DNA of 5,748 nt from an uncultured Bacteroidales bacterium. Lineage in GTDB: Bacteria; Bacteroidota; Bacteroidia; Bacteroidales; UBA932. The notes under the pieces are model-generated. The model was not told the origin of the DNA. It made no database searches and was given only the letters and a program-made list of their open reading frames with translations. The stretch spans positions 1 through 5,748 of the forward strand of contig CALBPX010000072.1 of the NCBI GenBank assembly GCA_937899055.1, in the 5' to 3' direction. Shown in pieces: positions 1 through 5,748 of this stretch; position 1 is the first letter of the stretch, and the number at the start of each line of letters is the position of its first letter. A program made the translations under genes and the position numbers.

Positions 1-238
1 GGATATCGAGCAGATACTGAAGCCGTTGCAGATATCGAGACTGCGGACAGTAAGGGTGATTCTCTCACAACAGAGCTCTCACTTCAAGAGTGGGGAGCAG
101 CGGGAGAGCATTCCGAACAGGATAGTGAGCATTGCGAAGCCGTATGTGCGGCCAATAGTGAGAGGGAAGGAGAACAAGTCGGTGGAGTTCGGTGCGAAGG
201 TGAACAACTTTCTGGTAGTCGGAGTGTCATTCAAATAG
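1..238 (+). pseudogene. IS5/IS1182-type transposase fragment, cut by the left edge and truncated at its 3' end
   Basis: The frame is open from base 2 to the TAG at 236-238 (78 codons) and has no start codon of its own that makes sense, so it enters from outside the window. Its second half carries the block NRIVSIAKPYVRPIVRG followed by VEFGAK, which I recognise as the conserved segment between the first and second catalytic acidic residues of IS5/IS1182-type DDE transposases. In intact members the chain continues for well over 100 residues after this block, including the second D and the final E. Here it ends after GVSFK, so the product cannot be active. The sequence beyond the stop is the leader of the next gene, and no continuation of the transposase is visible in the other two frames. 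Whether the 5' part is intact cannot be seen. The family call is from memory of the motif, not from a search. Confidence 0.72.
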
Positions 239-268
239 TGGAAAAATGGAAATTGATTGCTAAATTTG
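237..268 (+). promoter_or_regulatory. Probable Bacteroidota sigma-ABfr-type promoter for the DHH operon
   Basis: TAAATTTG at 261-268 matches the Bacteroides -7 consensus TAnnTTTG exactly and is followed by CA. The -33 box is weak: AGTG at 237-240, 20 bases upstream, matches TTTG at two of four positions. The first base after the -7 box is 17 bases before the ATG at 286, so the leader would be very short. The 15 bases 256-270 are identical to 4525-4539 in the second, stronger promoter of this window, which supports a regulatory rather than a coding role. The -33 box overlaps the stop codon of the transposase relic. Confidence 0.55.
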
Positions 269-285
269 CAATTCGCATTTTCAGT

Positions 286-1314
286 ATGACAGTAAACAGT
301 TCAATTGCGGAGAGGTTTTTCGAAATCGTTTCCGGCGCTTCAGACATAGCCATTGTTGGCCACCACAACCCGGACGGAGACTGTATAGGTTGTCTTACAG
401 GCATGAATGCCTGGATAAGGCATATCTTTGAGGGAGCGGGCAAGAATGTATCTATGCTGGTTCCCAACGCATTTCCGGACTATCTGAAGTTCATGCCCGG
501 GGCAGACAGCATAAAGATATATGGCTCGGCTCCGGGTGCCGTAGAGGCTGCAATCAGCTCTGCGGAACTGATAATCTGCATGGATTTCAACAATCTGGCC
601 CGGAGCGAGGGCATGGCCTCACACATAGGCAAGTCCAAGGCAAAGAAGGTTTTGATAGACCATCATCCGTTCCCCGAGGATTTTGCGGATCTGATGATAT
701 CGGAAACGGAGGTTTCCTCTGCCTCAGAGGTGGCCTGGTGGCTCCTGAACGCAGTTTCTGCACTGAAGGAGACCGACATTACGGACGATGTGAAAACTTC
801 GCTTTACACTGGAATGATGACAGATACCAACAATTTCTGCAACTCTGTTTTTCCGTCCACTTTTCTTATGGCATCGCAGATTGCTGATTCTGCGGTAGAT
901 CGCGAGATGATACAGGCGGAAATCATGAACAGTTTTTCTGAACAGAGGATGAGGCTGATGGGGGAGGTCCTGCTGAATAAAATGCATATATTCAGCGATT
1001 TGAAAGCGGCATCCATTGTGCTGGACCAGAAGACTAAGGAAGGTTTTTCTTATCGCGACGGAGATTCGGAAGGGTTTGTGAATCTGCCGCTGAAAATCAA
1101 GGATGTTGAAATTTCTGCCCTTTTTACACAGTCCGATGGATTTATTAAAGTATCTTTGCGCAGCAAAGGGGCTGTTTCTGTAAACCGGCTGAGCAGGCAG
1201 TACTTTAACGGCGGAGGTCATGAGAGGGCTGCCGGCGGGCGTTTATATGACATGCCCATAGAAGAGGCGGAGGATTATTTTGTAAAATCGCTGAGGAGTT
1301 TCTTGAATCCTTAA
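286..1314 (+). CDS. nrnA: DHH/DHHA1-family phosphoesterase, NrnA-like (oligoribonuclease / pAp phosphatase)
   Basis: This is a cytoplasmic metal-dependent phosphoesterase of 342 residues, a usual length for NrnA. NrnA enzymes degrade short oligoribonucleotides left by RNA decay and dephosphorylate pAp from sulfur and CoA metabolism. The DHH domain fills roughly residues 18-185. Motif I is GHHNPDGD (25-32, with H26, D30 and D32), motif II has D100 in MDFNN, motif III is IDHHP (124-128), and motif IV is TGMMTDTNNF (D180). The DHHA1 substrate-binding domain ends with GGGHERAAGG (309-318). All expected metal ligands are present. The frame is open back to a GTG at 238, but those 16 codons coincide with the promoter, and the protein similarity begins after the ATG at 286, so I start there. 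It is the first gene of a five-gene run. The exact substrate is inferred from the family; closely related DHH proteins with other substrates, such as cyclic dinucleotides or pApA, exist. Confidence 0.9.
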   Translation: MTVNSSIAERFFEIVSGASDIAIVGHHNPDGDCIGCLTGMNAWIRHIFEGAGKNVSMLVPNAFPDYLKFMPGADSIKIYGSAPGAVEAAISSAELIICMDFNNLARSEGMASHIGKSKAKKVLIDHHPFPEDFADLMISETEVSSASEVAWWLLNAVSALKETDITDDVKTSLYTGMMTDTNNFCNSVFPSTFLMASQIADSAVDREMIQAEIMNSFSEQRMRLMGEVLLNKMHIFSDLKAASIVLDQKTKEGFSYRDGDSEGFVNLPLKIKDVEISALFTQSDGFIKVSLRSKGAVSVNRLSRQYFNGGGHERAAGGRLYDMPIEEAEDYFVKSLRSFLNP

Positions 1315-1363
1315 ATGACGGTTGAGAGGCTCTGCGGCACATGTTTTGATATTTGGAACCGAT

Positions 1364-1882
1364 ATGCTCAGGAACTTTTACATATTGTTGTTGCTTGCGC
1401 TTTTTGCTGCCGCCTCGTGCGACAAGGAAGACCGCAAGAACACCTATGCCGATCAGGAAACAAGGATAGACAACTATGTTTCCACTCTGAGTTCGGACTA
1501 TACGGTGGTGTATAACAGAGGAGTTCCAAGGATTATAGTTGCGGAAGGCATTTCCGGAGGCAATGTGCTCAAGAAGGGCGATTCTCTGTATTTCCATTTC
1601 AGCGGCTATGTTTTCAGCAGCGGCAAGGGTTCTTTGTTTGCCACCAACGATGCCTCTGTGGCCGAGGCCAACGGATTTACCACGGACGGCCAGCCCTACA
1701 TGGCACAGTTTGGAAAAAGCCCGCTGATAAAGGGGCTGGAACTTGGCCTGGAGGGCGCAAAGGAGGGGGAACATTGCTACATAATATTCTCTGCCAGATA
1801 TGGTTACGGGAATCAGATTATGGCAAGCATACCCAAGCTTACTCCTTTGTTTTTTGATATAACCATAGATAAAGTTTTTTAG
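1364..1882 (+). CDS. FKBP-type peptidyl-prolyl isomerase-like lipoprotein, single domain
   Basis: This is a 172-residue exported lipoprotein. The signal peptide is residues 1-18, with a hydrophobic core at 5-17, and the lipobox AASC puts the lipidated cysteine at position 19. The stretch that follows, DKEDRK, is charged and resembles the Bacteroidota lipoprotein export signal that sends proteins to the cell surface. A linker (26-66) precedes an FKBP-like domain at about 68-172: KKGDSLYFHFSGYVF, then IKGLELGLEGAKEGE, then ARYGYG and IPKLTPLFFDI near the end. The tyrosine of YGYG is kept, but the F-D pair after the first strands and the tryptophan at the pocket base (replaced by L in KGLELG) are missing, so catalysis is doubtful. 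The ATG at 1364 is chosen because it begins a proper signal peptide; a TTG at 1322 would add 14 residues in front of it. It lies 49 bases after the DHH gene and 24 before the next lipoprotein. Confidence 0.85.
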   Translation: MLRNFYILLLLALFAAASCDKEDRKNTYADQETRIDNYVSTLSSDYTVVYNRGVPRIIVAEGISGGNVLKKGDSLYFHFSGYVFSSGKGSLFATNDASVAEANGFTTDGQPYMAQFGKSPLIKGLELGLEGAKEGEHCYIIFSARYGYGNQIMASIPKLTPLFFDITIDKVF

Positions 1883-1906
1883 TCGGAATTGAATAGATGA
1901 TATTAT

Positions 1907-2998
1907 ATGAAAATGAGGTTTAGTTTTATTTCTCTGGCAGTTGCTGTTTTGGCTATGAGCGGCTGCGCAAAGGAAAAGGAAGTTTCTACAAGGGAACTGC
2001 AGGAAAGGATTCTGGATGCATATATAGAGACTAACTGTCCAAGCGCCCAGAAGCTCTCTTCCGGCCTTACGATTATCAGTCTGGATGCCGGAACCGGTAC
2101 CAAGCCGGGTACTAACGATGGCATATACATCCATTACAATACATACGATCTGACCGGTACTTGCCAGAGTACCACCGATTCCGTAAAGGCCAGAATGCTC
2201 GGAACTTACGATCCGGGCGTATATTACGGGCCTTCGCTGTTCATCCTCAACAGCTCCACCACGACGGGCATGAAGGAACTTCTGGGCAAGCTCAGCAAGG
2301 GCGGCTCTGCTACGGCAATAATTCCGCCATGGCTGACTTCTTCCGGCACCAGTTCTTCCACCTACTCTACCAGTGGGCAGCAGTCGTCTGTAAACATGAT
2401 ATATGAAATAAAGGCCGGCATTGTGATTACCGATGTGGAAAAGTTCCAGATAGACTCTCTGGAAAGTTATTCAAAGCTTTACTTCAGCCCCAAGATAGAC
2501 TCTACCTCCTACGGCTATTATTTCCGCAATTTCACTCATCCTTCGGGAATTCCGGCTGCGGACACCATAGAGGCCGGTGAATCTACCGGAGTATGGTATG
2601 TGGGACGCCTTCTGGACGGATATGTGTTTGACACCAACATAGCAGACACGGCGCGCAAATACAGAATCTATGACGCAGAAAACGACTACGCACCCCTCAG
2701 CGTAGATATCGGAGAGACCTATAAAGATATGACAACCTACGGTTCCAGTTCAACAAGTTCCGATATTACCATTGGAAGCGGTGGGTCTTCATCTCTGATT
2801 CTGGGCTTTGTCCATGCGGTCAAGGACATGACCTATGCAGACAAGGCTGTGGCCTTCTTTGCTTCGGGATTAGGCTATGGCTCAAGCGGAAACATGTCAT
2901 CCGGCAAGGGTGTTCCGGAATATGCCATGCTGAGGTTTGATATATGGGCAGCCCATCCTTCTGATACAAAGTTCCCGCCTACAAAAACCAAGAACTGA
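1907..2998 (+). CDS. Lipoprotein with two FKBP-like domains
   Basis: This is a 363-residue exported lipoprotein. The signal peptide covers residues 1-19, the lipobox MSGC places the lipidated cysteine at position 20, and AKEKE follows, again like a surface-export tag. After a probable helical linker (25-50) come two FKBP-like halves. The first, about 51-177, has GIYIHYNTYDL (72-82), MKELLGKLSKGG (122-133) and a Ser/Thr-rich stretch at 144-161 where the FKBP loop with the conserved Y-G would be. The second, about 200-349, is closer to the family: VGRLLDGYVFDTN (232-244), ILGFVHAV (298-305), GLGYGSSG (321-328) and VPEYAMLRFDIW (336-347), with a Ser/Thr-rich insertion at 279-297. So only the second domain keeps the F-D pair and the loop tyrosine. 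The likely role is envelope protein folding or peptide binding. ATG at 1913 is an alternative start two codons later. The gene ends 7 bases before mazG. Confidence 0.82.
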   Translation: MKMRFSFISLAVAVLAMSGCAKEKEVSTRELQERILDAYIETNCPSAQKLSSGLTIISLDAGTGTKPGTNDGIYIHYNTYDLTGTCQSTTDSVKARMLGTYDPGVYYGPSLFILNSSTTTGMKELLGKLSKGGSATAIIPPWLTSSGTSSSTYSTSGQQSSVNMIYEIKAGIVITDVEKFQIDSLESYSKLYFSPKIDSTSYGYYFRNFTHPSGIPAADTIEAGESTGVWYVGRLLDGYVFDTNIADTARKYRIYDAENDYAPLSVDIGETYKDMTTYGSSSTSSDITIGSGGSSSLILGFVHAVKDMTYADKAVAFFASGLGYGSSGNMSSGKGVPEYAMLRFDIWAAHPSDTKFPPTKTKN

Positions 2999-3005
2999 GA
3001 TTCTT

Positions 3006-3788
3006 ATGGAGACCAAGCGTGAACGGGAATTGGCGGCCTTTGAACGGTTGCTGGACATCATGGATACACTCAGGGAAAAATGCCCCTGGGATCACAAGCA
3101 GACTTTTGAGAGCCTGAGGCCTCAGACAATAGAAGAAACATACGAACTTTCGGACGCCATACTCAAGAAGGATATGTTCAATATATCCAAGGAGCTCGGC
3201 GATTTGCTGTTGCACATAGTCTTTTACGCAAAAATTGGCAAGGAGCAGTCTCAGTTTGACATTGCTGATGTGTGCAACCGCTTGTGCGACAAGCTGATAT
3301 ATCGTCATCCGCATGTCTATGGAGATGTTCAGGTAAAGAATGCGGAGCAGGTGGTAGGCAACTGGGAGCAACTCAAGACCAGAGAAAAAGACGGCAACAA
3401 GACCGTTCTGAGCGGTGTTCCCGAATCTCTGCCCAGCGTAATTAAGGCATACAGGATTCAGGATAAGGCAAGGGCCGTTGGGTTTGACTGGCAGAAGAAG
3501 GAAGATGTTTGGGACAAAGTTTCCGAGGAACTCTCGGAATTCAGGGAAGTGCTGCCGGAAGGAGGGAAGAGGGCTGAGGAAGAGCTCGGCGATTTTCTCT
3601 TTTCCATAATCAATGCCGCCCGTCTCTACGGGCTGGATCCTGACACGGCTCTTGAAGATACATGTGCTAAATTCCGCCGCCGTTTCGGCTATCTTGAAGA
3701 ACATACCATCAAACAGGGCAAATCGCTGAAAGATATGACCTTGGAGGAGATGGACGAATATTGGAACCAAGCCAAGCAACTCGAATGA
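3006..3788 (+). CDS. mazG: Nucleoside triphosphate pyrophosphohydrolase MazG
   Basis: MazG hydrolyses NTPs and dNTPs, preferentially non-canonical ones, to the monophosphate and pyrophosphate in the cytoplasm; in E. coli it also tempers the stringent response. The product is 260 residues, close to the E. coli length of about 263, and holds both tandem all-alpha MazG domains. The N-terminal domain shows LREKCPWDHKQT (22-33), the metal-binding EETYE (43-47) and ELGDLL (63-68, with E63 and D66). Conserved RHPHVYGD follows at 100-107. The C-terminal, catalytic domain shows EELSEF (174-179) and EEELGDFLF (191-199, with E193 and D196), then the family's FRRRFGYLE (223-231). The ATG at 3006 matches the usual N-terminus; an in-frame upstream start at 2937 would overlap the lipoprotein gene by 62 bases and adds unrelated residues. 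The last base pairs overlap the next start codon (ATGA), which indicates translational coupling. Confidence 0.95.
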   Translation: METKRERELAAFERLLDIMDTLREKCPWDHKQTFESLRPQTIEETYELSDAILKKDMFNISKELGDLLLHIVFYAKIGKEQSQFDIADVCNRLCDKLIYRHPHVYGDVQVKNAEQVVGNWEQLKTREKDGNKTVLSGVPESLPSVIKAYRIQDKARAVGFDWQKKEDVWDKVSEELSEFREVLPEGGKRAEEELGDFLFSIINAARLYGLDPDTALEDTCAKFRRRFGYLEEHTIKQGKSLKDMTLEEMDEYWNQAKQLE

Positions 3789-4525
3789 CCGACTGGCGTG
3801 AAAGAACCGTGCTTCAGGTGGGAGAGCAGGGAATGGCTCTCCTTTCTTCATCTTGCGTTGCAATCATTGGTCTGGGTGGAGTGGGGGCCATGGCAGCCGA
3901 GATGACGGTCAGGGCCGGAGTGGGCCGGGTTGTCATAGCCGATTCAGACACCTATACCGTTACCAACAAGAACAGGCAGATAGCCGCCTTTGATTCTACC
4001 TTGGGAAAGAGTAAGGTTTCCGTCATGTCATCCAGACTGAAAGACATAAATCCGGATTTGGAAATTGAGGTTGCAGAGGAATTCATCACAGAAGAAAACA
4101 TAGCGTCAGTTCTGCCCCTGCTGGCGGATGACGGCACGCCGAGGGTTGATTTTGTGATAGATGCCATAGATACCCTGTCGCCGAAGATAGCCCTGATAAA
4201 ATTCTGTACAGACCATAAGATTCCCTTGGTCAGCTCCATGGGGGCCGGTGCAAAATGGGATGCCACAAAGGTTCGCCTGGCTGATATCAGCAAATCGTTC
4301 AACTGCCCCCTGGCTTATATGCTGCGGAAACGTCTGAGGAAAATAGGCATCAGCAAGGGTTTCCAGGTTGTATTTTCGGAAGAACTGCCGGTAAGGGAGG
4401 CTATTGTTCCGTTCCAGGAGCAGAACAAAAAAAGCCGTACGGGTACGGTTTCATACCTGCCTGCAACCTTTGGTTGCATCTGTGCGCAGGCCGCCATCAC
4501 TGGAATTTTGAAGCTTGGCAGATAA
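3785..4525 (+). CDS. tcdA: tRNA threonylcarbamoyladenosine dehydratase TcdA (ThiF/E1-like)
   Basis: TcdA uses ATP to cyclise t6A at position 37 of ANN-decoding tRNAs to ct6A, which sharpens decoding. The 246-residue protein has the ThiF/E1 adenylation fold: the nucleotide-binding loop GLGGVG (29-34) after a hydrophobic strand, an acidic residue at the end of the next strand (D53), VTNKNRQ (59-65), GKSKV (74-78), and DAID (126-129). PATFGCICAQA (226-236) near the C-terminus matches the end of the TcdA group rather than ThiF or MoeB, and the opening WRERTVLQVGEQG also fits TcdA. There is no C-terminal rhodanese domain and no CxxC zinc pair of the MoeB kind. It is somewhat shorter than E. coli TcdA (about 268). 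The start is the ATG that overlaps the mazG stop; an upstream ATG at 3761 lies inside mazG. A promoter for the following gene overlaps its last codons. Confidence 0.88.
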   Translation: MTDWRERTVLQVGEQGMALLSSSCVAIIGLGGVGAMAAEMTVRAGVGRVVIADSDTYTVTNKNRQIAAFDSTLGKSKVSVMSSRLKDINPDLEIEVAEEFITEENIASVLPLLADDGTPRVDFVIDAIDTLSPKIALIKFCTDHKIPLVSSMGAGAKWDATKVRLADISKSFNCPLAYMLRKRLRKIGISKGFQVVFSEELPVREAIVPFQEQNKKSRTGTVSYLPATFGCICAQAAITGILKLGR

Positions 4526-4537
4526 TTGCTAAATTTG
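4507..4537 (+). promoter_or_regulatory. Strong Bacteroidota-type promoter for the GNAT gene
   Basis: TTTG at 4507-4510 and TAAATTTG at 4530-4537 match the Bacteroides consensus boxes (TTTG and TAnnTTTG) exactly and are separated by 19 bases, the expected spacing. The -33 box lies inside the last codons of tcdA and the -7 box lies in the 34-base gap after it. The ATG at 4560 is 22 bases beyond the -7 box, giving a short leader. The 15 bases 4525-4539 are identical to those around the first promoter (256-270). Confidence 0.75.
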
Positions 4538-4559
4538 CAGGCTTTGCAATAATTCAGTT

Positions 4560-5693
4560 ATGGCGATTACAGTTAAGGAAGTTACAACAGACAGGCAGTT
4601 CCGTCAGTTCTACAAATTTCAGAACCGTCTTTACCGTAAGTGCAAGTATTATGTGCCCACTCTGGACGCAGATCAGAAGCACTCGCTCAAGGATGATCCG
4701 GCCCTGAAATATTGCAGGCGGAAGCTTTTTCTGGCTTATGACTCCTCCGGCAGGGTTGTAGGAAGGGTTCAGGGAATAATCAATCCGAGATACAATAATT
4801 TTTACTCCCTTTCGAGGGTAAGGTTCGGATGGTTTGATTTTGAAGAAGATCCTGCAATAGCACAGGCACTTATAGAGGCCGTGGAAAAATGGGGCAAGGC
4901 AGAAGGTATGACGGAAATTCACGGGCCGCTGGCCTACAACACGCTGGGCCGTCAGGGTATGCTTGTAGAGGGGTTTGACAAGGAGCCTCAGGTGAACTGT
5001 CTTTACAATTACCCGTACTATGTGGACTATATGCAGCAGATGGGGTTTGAAAAAGAGTGCGACTGGGTTCAGTACGAAATGGACCCAGGGCAGGGGCTGC
5101 CTGAAAAGCTGGGCAGGATATCCAAGCTGCTGGTAGAAAGATACGGTCTTAAAGTGCTGAACATAAATAAGATAAAGCGTAACAAAGCCTTAAAGGAAAA
5201 GCTTTTGACCCAGTTCTTTGAGATATACAACGAGGCATTCAAGGCCGTTTATAATTTCATTCCCCTGACAAAAGAAGAAGAAGAGGAGATGGGGAACCAC
5301 TATTTCTCATATCTGAGGAACGGCCTGACTTGCATGGTTTTGGACAAAGACGACAATCTGGCGGCTTTTGGTGTGAGCATACCGTCGTTGTCCAGGGCCT
5401 TGAAACGGGCAAGAGGAAAGCTGTTTCCGATTGGCTGGCTGTTCATAGTAATTGCCTTTATATGGTACCGGAAGGTAGATCTGCTGCTTCTGGGGTCGGC
5501 ACCCAAGTGGCAATCCAAGGGCCTGTCTGCCATTTTCCATACCAAGATGGAAACAACGTATGTCCGCAAGAAACTCAAGAGTGCTATAAGCAACCCGCAG
5601 ATAGAAGACAACATAGCGGCTCTCAAGGTGTGGGAAAGCTATCAGAAGGAGTTCTATATGAGAAGGCGTTGCTGGATTCGTAAAATAGATTGA
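4560..5693 (+). CDS. GNAT-fold protein of the YghO-like family, probable N-acetyltransferase
   Basis: This 377-residue cytoplasmic protein belongs to a large, uncharacterised Bacteroidota family related to E. coli YghO; I recognise it by its linear pattern. Landmarks are FQNRLYRKCKYYVPTLDAD (20-38), KLFLAYDSSGRVVGRVQGIIN (55-75, the central strand pair of a GNAT-like fold), VRFGWFDFEED (87-97), the highly conserved GPLAYNTLGRQGMLVEGFD (122-140), YNYPYY (149-154), and a second half with AFGVSIPSLSRALKRARGK (269-287) and GSAPKWQSKGLSAI (312-325), which sits where GNAT proteins bind acyl-CoA. Length is normal for the family. Residues 288-303 are strongly hydrophobic but fall inside the fold, so I do not call a membrane segment. 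Acetyl transfer and the substrate are unproven. It has its own promoter and lies 10 bases before the next gene, so the two are probably co-transcribed. Confidence 0.85.
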   Translation: MAITVKEVTTDRQFRQFYKFQNRLYRKCKYYVPTLDADQKHSLKDDPALKYCRRKLFLAYDSSGRVVGRVQGIINPRYNNFYSLSRVRFGWFDFEEDPAIAQALIEAVEKWGKAEGMTEIHGPLAYNTLGRQGMLVEGFDKEPQVNCLYNYPYYVDYMQQMGFEKECDWVQYEMDPGQGLPEKLGRISKLLVERYGLKVLNINKIKRNKALKEKLLTQFFEIYNEAFKAVYNFIPLTKEEEEEMGNHYFSYLRNGLTCMVLDKDDNLAAFGVSIPSLSRALKRARGKLFPIGWLFIVIAFIWYRKVDLLLLGSAPKWQSKGLSAIFHTKMETTYVRKKLKSAISNPQIEDNIAALKVWESYQKEFYMRRRCWIRKID

Positions 5694-5703
5694 GAAGATA
5701 ATT

Positions 5704-5748
5704 ATGAGCGACAACAATACATTGGTAGAAAAGATTGAAGGTCTTAGA
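5704..5748 (+). CDS. prfA: Start of a gene cut by the right edge, probably peptide chain release factor 1
   Basis: Only 15 codons are visible, giving MSDNNTLVEKIEGLR. This resembles the N-terminus of release factor 1 in Bacteroidota, which usually begins with a short polar stretch, then L-[EQ]-K-[LI]-[ED]-G-L before the first long helix. RF1 reads UAA and UAG in the ribosomal A site and releases the finished peptide. The start follows the preceding stop by 10 bases with an A-rich leader (AGAAGATAATT), so the gene is probably in the same transcript as the GNAT gene. No domain motif such as PxT or GGQ is inside the window, so the name rests on a very short match and could be wrong; that a gene starts here is more certain than which gene it is. 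Confidence 0.5.
   Translation, partial: MSDNNTLVEKIEGLR

Noticed and set aside
238..285. GTG-initiated N-terminal extension of the DHH protein by 16 codons
   Set aside because: These codons coincide with the -7 promoter box and short leader, and the family similarity starts after the ATG at 286.
1341..1363. Possible promoter in front of the first lipoprotein (GATATTTG at 1348-1355)
   Set aside because: The first base of the -7 box is wrong, no TTTG lies at the right distance, and the box is only 8 bases before the start codon.
1874..1906. T-run at the end of the first lipoprotein gene as a terminator
   Set aside because: No GC-rich hairpin precedes the T-run, and the next gene starts 24 bases later on the same strand.
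1205..2134. 309-codon open frame on the minus strand
   Set aside because: It is antisense to the DHH gene end and both lipoprotein genes, spans three sense genes, has a composition without any recognisable domain, and lacks a promoter.
2979..3863. 294-codon open frame on the minus strand
   Set aside because: It is the antisense shadow of mazG and the start of tcdA, both of which have clear family motifs on the + strand.
4427..4451. A-run followed by the inverted repeat CCGTAC-GG-GTACGG
   Set aside because: It lies within the tcdA coding sequence, the loop is only 2 bases, no T-tract follows at a suitable distance, and the frame continues intact, so neither a terminator nor a frameshift site is supported.
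5433..5483. Transmembrane helix in the GNAT-fold protein (residues 288-303)
   Set aside because: The stretch is hydrophobic but short, lies between conserved blocks of the second half of the fold, and related proteins have an ordinary buried segment at this place.
286..5693. A new defence or mobile genetic system
   Set aside because: MazG and ThiF/E1-like domains do occur in defence loci, but here both are full-length housekeeping types (MazG with two domains, TcdA), with no nuclease, ubiquitin-like, toxin or sensor partner alongside.

Overview
The window reads as chromosomal DNA from a member of the Bacteroidota, most likely Bacteroidales. The evidence is: promoter boxes of the Bacteroides type (TTTG about 19 bases upstream of TAnnTTTG), start codons preceded by A/T-rich sequence with no convincing Shine-Dalgarno motif, FKBP-type lipoproteins with a short charged stretch directly after the lipid-anchored cysteine, and the protein families themselves. 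Every confident gene is on the + strand and the sequence is almost gap-free.

Layout. Bases 1-238 hold a broken piece of an IS5/IS1182-type transposase that enters from the left edge and stops in the middle of the family's conserved core. Directly at its end is a probable promoter, followed by five tightly packed genes that look like one operon: a DHH/DHHA1 phosphoesterase of the NrnA type (286-1314), a small FKBP-type lipoprotein (1364-1882), a larger lipoprotein with two FKBP-like domains (1907-2998), mazG (3006-3788) and a tcdA-type ThiF/E1-like enzyme (3785-4525). Gaps are 49, 24 and 7 bases, then a 4-base ATGA overlap. A second, well-formed promoter overlaps the end of tcdA and drives a YghO-like GNAT-fold protein (4560-5693). 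Its neighbour at the right edge (from 5704) is cut off after 15 codons and probably encodes peptide chain release factor 1.

How the genes fit together. The cytoplasmic products are housekeeping enzymes acting on nucleotides or the translation apparatus: removal of nanoRNA/pAp (NrnA-like), removal of non-canonical NTPs (MazG), cyclisation of t6A in tRNA (TcdA) and translation termination (release factor). Mixed in are two exported lipoproteins that probably act as folding factors or binding proteins in the envelope. I see no functional link between the two groups beyond co-transcription.

I found no CRISPR array, tRNA, rRNA, riboswitch, convincing terminator or evident novel defence system. 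No gene-free stretch exceeds 50 bases, apart from the transposase relic and the short leader after it. The points most worth checking are the transposon relic abutting the operon promoter, the 15-base identical promoter element shared by both transcription units, and the uneven loss of FKBP active-site residues across three FKBP-like domains.
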